From Clostridia bacterium (GTDB lineage: Bacteria; Bacillota; Clostridia; Christensenellales; Aristaeellaceae), in assembly GCA_017936765.1 (NCBI GenBank), contig JAGBEX010000012.1:1-64000 (forward strand): a stretch of DNA of 64,000 nucleotides. Direction: 5' to 3'. Positions 61,917 to 64,000 of this stretch are shown piece after piece; within the stretch, counting starts at the first letter, position 1; each line of letters begins with the position of its first letter. Made by a program: the position numbers and the translations under genes. A model generated the notes under the pieces. It made no database searches. It was not told the origin of the DNA and saw only the letters and a program-made list of their open reading frames with translations.

Positions 61917-63337
61917 AACTATGGCTGAAGCAAACGCTGATCTGTCTGCTGGTGATCATGCTGGCATTCTGTGCCTGCCTGTACTTCTTTGTTGTCCAGC
62001 AGACGCAACAGATGCTGGACGATGCACAGAATAGCGCTTTGCAAAATACAAATGTCTTTTGCGAGCATCTGGCTACGCTGGATCGAACCAGCAATACCGG
62101 ATACGGTACGGATGAGACCACCCTTCGTGCGCTGATCCAGTACACCTTTTCGAGCTATGCGCATTTGCTGCAGAGCAAGAATTACTCCTATTCTCTGGTG
62201 ATGGATGGTGCCTATCTCTATAACATTTCAGCTTATCAGCCTATGCAGCTGCTGCCGGTGAACGAGCAGGTCATTACCGCTCAACGACTGGTGGAAATGA
62301 ACGGCGTTCCGCTGCTGGTCACCGCCAGAAATACGACTGTCCTCAAACTTCCGATCACCGTGTATACCGTTCGTAATGCTTCCGATACCTTTGCGCGTAT
62401 CGACTACCTGACTCGCAATGCTCAATTGGCACTTTTGGCCTGTCTGCTGTTGAGCGGAATCCTGCTGCCGCTGACGCTGCGTCGCACTCTGCGCCCGCTG
62501 CGGAAGCTGACACAGGTCAGCGAGGAGATTTCCAGCGGTGAATACTCCCTGCGCTCAAAGATCGAATCACAGGATGAAGTGGGTGAACTTTCCGCCTCCT
62601 TTGATCACATGGCGGAAACTGTGGAGCAAAAGATCCTCGACCTGGAAGAACAGGCCCGTCGCCGCGAGCTGCTGCTGGGGGCGCTGACCCATGAAATGAA
62701 AACGCCCATGACGGCTATCATCGGCTTCTCGGATAGCCTGATCTCTATGCCCCTGTCAGAAGAGAAGCGGATGGAAGCATCCCATGAAATTCATGAAGCT
62801 GCCCTGCGCACCGAGCGTCTGAGTCAGAAGATGATGCAGCTGATCGCCATGACAGATTGTCCGGTGCTGGTGAAGCGCAGGCTTTCGGTGGATGATCTGT
62901 TCCAGCAGATTCAGAGCGTGATGCAGGAGTCTTTGGCGAATAAGGCGCTGTCGTTGTCAGTCCATACGGAGAGCGATTTCCTGCAAGGCGACGCCGACCT
63001 GATCATCTGTCTGCTGACCAACCTGATCGACAACGCTATCAAAGCCAGCCAGCCCGGACAGGAAATCAGCATAACTGCATCTGAAAGAGATGCAGCCTAC
63101 CAGCTATCCGTCAGCGACCACGGCAGTGGTATTCCTGCCGATAAGATCGCACTGGTGACAGAGCCTTTCTACCGGGTGGACAAGGCCCGCAGCCGAAAAA
63201 TGGGGGGTGCTGGTCTTGGCCTTTCCCTGTGCCAGATGATCGCACAGGCTCATGGAGGTAGCTTGCAGATCGAAAGCACCGTTGGCAGCGGCACAACCAT
63301 CACCATGGCATGGCCAAAGGAGGGCAGCAATGAATAA
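61913..63337 (+). CDS. sensor histidine kinase
   Basis: 474 aa. Membrane helices at about 4-25 and 165-188 flank a sensor domain of about 140 residues. HAMP (RPLRKLTQVSEEISSGEYSLR), HisKA with LTHEMKTPMTAI (His260), N box LLTNLIDNAIKA, DHGSGIPADK and GGAGLGLSLCQ follow. Layout matches kinases that respond to cell-envelope stress. It overlaps the next small membrane gene by 8 bases. Confidence 0.92.
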   Translation: MKLWLKQTLICLLVIMLAFCACLYFFVVQQTQQMLDDAQNSALQNTNVFCEHLATLDRTSNTGYGTDETTLRALIQYTFSSYAHLLQSKNYSYSLVMDGAYLYNISAYQPMQLLPVNEQVITAQRLVEMNGVPLLVTARNTTVLKLPITVYTVRNASDTFARIDYLTRNAQLALLACLLLSGILLPLTLRRTLRPLRKLTQVSEEISSGEYSLRSKIESQDEVGELSASFDHMAETVEQKILDLEEQARRRELLLGALTHEMKTPMTAIIGFSDSLISMPLSEEKRMEASHEIHEAALRTERLSQKMMQLIAMTDCPVLVKRRLSVDDLFQQIQSVMQESLANKALSLSVHTESDFLQGDADLIICLLTNLIDNAIKASQPGQEISITASERDAAYQLSVSDHGSGIPADKIALVTEPFYRVDKARSRKMGGAGLGLSLCQMIAQAHGGSLQIESTVGSGTTITMAWPKEGSNE

Positions 63338-63494
63338 GAAAGGAATCATCGCGTTGATTGCGCTGCTCCTGCTGGCGGCAGCACTGATTTGGGGGCTGCC
63401 CTTCACAGCTGACAGGATCATTGATGATCGTATGAATCTGACTGTCGTGGAGACTGCTACGCCACCGCCATCCTTCGAGGATTATCAGCAATAA
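63330..63494 (+). CDS. small single-pass membrane protein
   Basis: 54 aa from the ATG at 63330, with AAAGGAGGGCAGCA ahead. One hydrophobic segment (about 4-23) and a 30-residue outside tail ending in TPPPSFEDYQQ. No family recognised. Translational overlap with the kinase suggests an accessory role in sensing or a link to the secreted protein downstream. Confidence 0.7.
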   Translation: MNKKGIIALIALLLLAAALIWGLPFTADRIIDDRMNLTVVETATPPPSFEDYQQ

Positions 63495-63501
63495 GCCAAC
63501 A

Positions 63502-63534
63502 TTTACAACTTGAAAACAACTCGCTTACAACTTG
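63502..63534 (+). promoter_or_regulatory. three tandem 11-bp regulator repeats
   Basis: TTTACAACTTG, AAAACAACTCG and CTTACAACTTG follow each other without gaps. The CAACT core is shared by all three and matches the repeat before the regulator gene. They sit 53 bases ahead of the secreted-protein ATG. A palindrome CATGGTACCATG (63557-63568) lies between. Confidence 0.7.
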
Positions 63535-63586
63535 ATGCGGACTATTACGGGCAGCGCATGGTACCATGAATATGGAGGTGAAAGAT

Positions 63587-64000
63587 ATGAAAAGACTCCT
63601 TTCATTGGTACTCATGTGCTGCTTTTTGCTGCCCTGCGTGGCGCTTGCCGATGTTGCATCGCAGGTGAATGCGCCTGCGCGCACCACTGAAACCTTTTCT
63701 TCCAATACGGGCAAGGTGGTCATCACGCTGGATGCAAACGTGACTGTACCAGACGCGGAAAAGGCGCAGATTTACATGGCAACGCCGCGCCTGTTCACAA
63801 CGGAAGAAGCAGATGCTATGGCCAAGGCTGTTTTCGGCAGCCGTGCCTACGCATATGCAGGGACAGGCAATTACAGTGAAAGCGCGCCTGTGCGCGTGTA
63901 CAATTCTGACAGCACAGGAGTGCTGTCAAATGGAATGATTTGGCCTGAATACAGCCTTTCGGTGTATCAATCCACAAAGAATAGTGGCAAGGCGGATTGG
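63587..64000 (+). CDS. secreted protein, DUF6034-like, 5' part
   Basis: The first 138 codons are visible and the gene leaves the window. ATATGGAGGTGAAAGAT precedes the ATG. Signal peptide 1-22 (CVALA). The mature part has SSNTGKVVITLDANVTVPD and PRLFTTEEADAMAKAVFGS, which I associate with clostridial proteins of the DUF6034 type that are encoded beside two-component systems; this assignment is from memory. Function unknown. The tandem repeats upstream make it the probable main target of the adjacent regulator. Confidence 0.7.
   Translation, partial: MKRLLSLVLMCCFLLPCVALADVASQVNAPARTTETFSSNTGKVVITLDANVTVPDAEKAQIYMATPRLFTTEEADAMAKAVFGSRAYAYAGTGNYSESAPVRVYNSDSTGVLSNGMIWPEYSLSVYQSTKNSGKADW

Overview
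The window reads as GC-rich chromosomal DNA of an uncultured or poorly characterised Clostridia (Firmicutes) bacterium, probably a gut or rumen anaerobe. This rests on gene content and order: secD-secF-recJ-rel-dtd-MBL-hemZ, zapA-U32-mutS2, plant-polysaccharide GH51/GH43 enzymes, HPr/EI/EIIA phosphotransferase genes, strong AGGAGG ribosome binding sites and sigma-A type promoters with 17-bp spacers. The genus cannot be fixed from what is visible.

Layout. 1-3.5 kb: arabinan/arabinoxylan breakdown (end of a GH51 arabinofuranosidase, a secreted GH43 endo-arabinanase, and a promoter-driven HTH regulator plus cytoplasmic GH43 pair). 3.9-5.4 kb: gpmI of plant-like type on the minus strand. 5.9-15.6 kb: protein export, DNA repair, stringent response and tRNA quality-control cluster. 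15.6-17.6 kb: an AT-richer pair of membrane proteins set into that cluster. 17.7-23.6 kb: cyclophilin, zapA, U32 peptidase, mutS2. 24-28.3 kb: acetyltransferase, two-component system, chorismate mutase, shikimate kinase, amino-acid kinase. 28.6-40.8 kb: mixed metabolic genes, a TetM-like translational GTPase operon, peptide deformylase, peroxiredoxin, a CotH-type surface protein and a large polytopic membrane protein. 41-49 kb: a MacAB-like efflux operon with three adaptor-like proteins, facing a PDZ protein and its two-component system. 49.4-59 kb: amino-sugar module (epimerase, HAD phosphatase, nagA, cutC) facing a self-contained PTS operon (EIIA-EI-HPr-EIICB). 59.3-61.1 kb: AT-richer mobile-element remnant (nucleotidyltransferase, relaxase). 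61.2-64 kb: a two-component system with a small membrane protein and a secreted protein, tied together by 11-bp direct repeats.

Two repeat systems stand out. A composite intergenic repeat of about 300 bp, built of the same ordered hairpin modules, occurs six times plus one partial copy; the partial copy supplies the 3' end of an acetyltransferase gene. Separately, three copies of a roughly 210-bp element (minus strand, near 41.0, 49.2 and 59.2 kb) each end in a tRNA T-arm-like hairpin, two of them with CCA, and each is followed at once by an intrinsic terminator. Two copies also have a promoter just upstream. They look like genes for a structured tRNA-like RNA and they bracket the accessory modules. 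This is the best candidate here for something undescribed.

No tRNA (complete), rRNA, CRISPR array, integrase or transposase was found.
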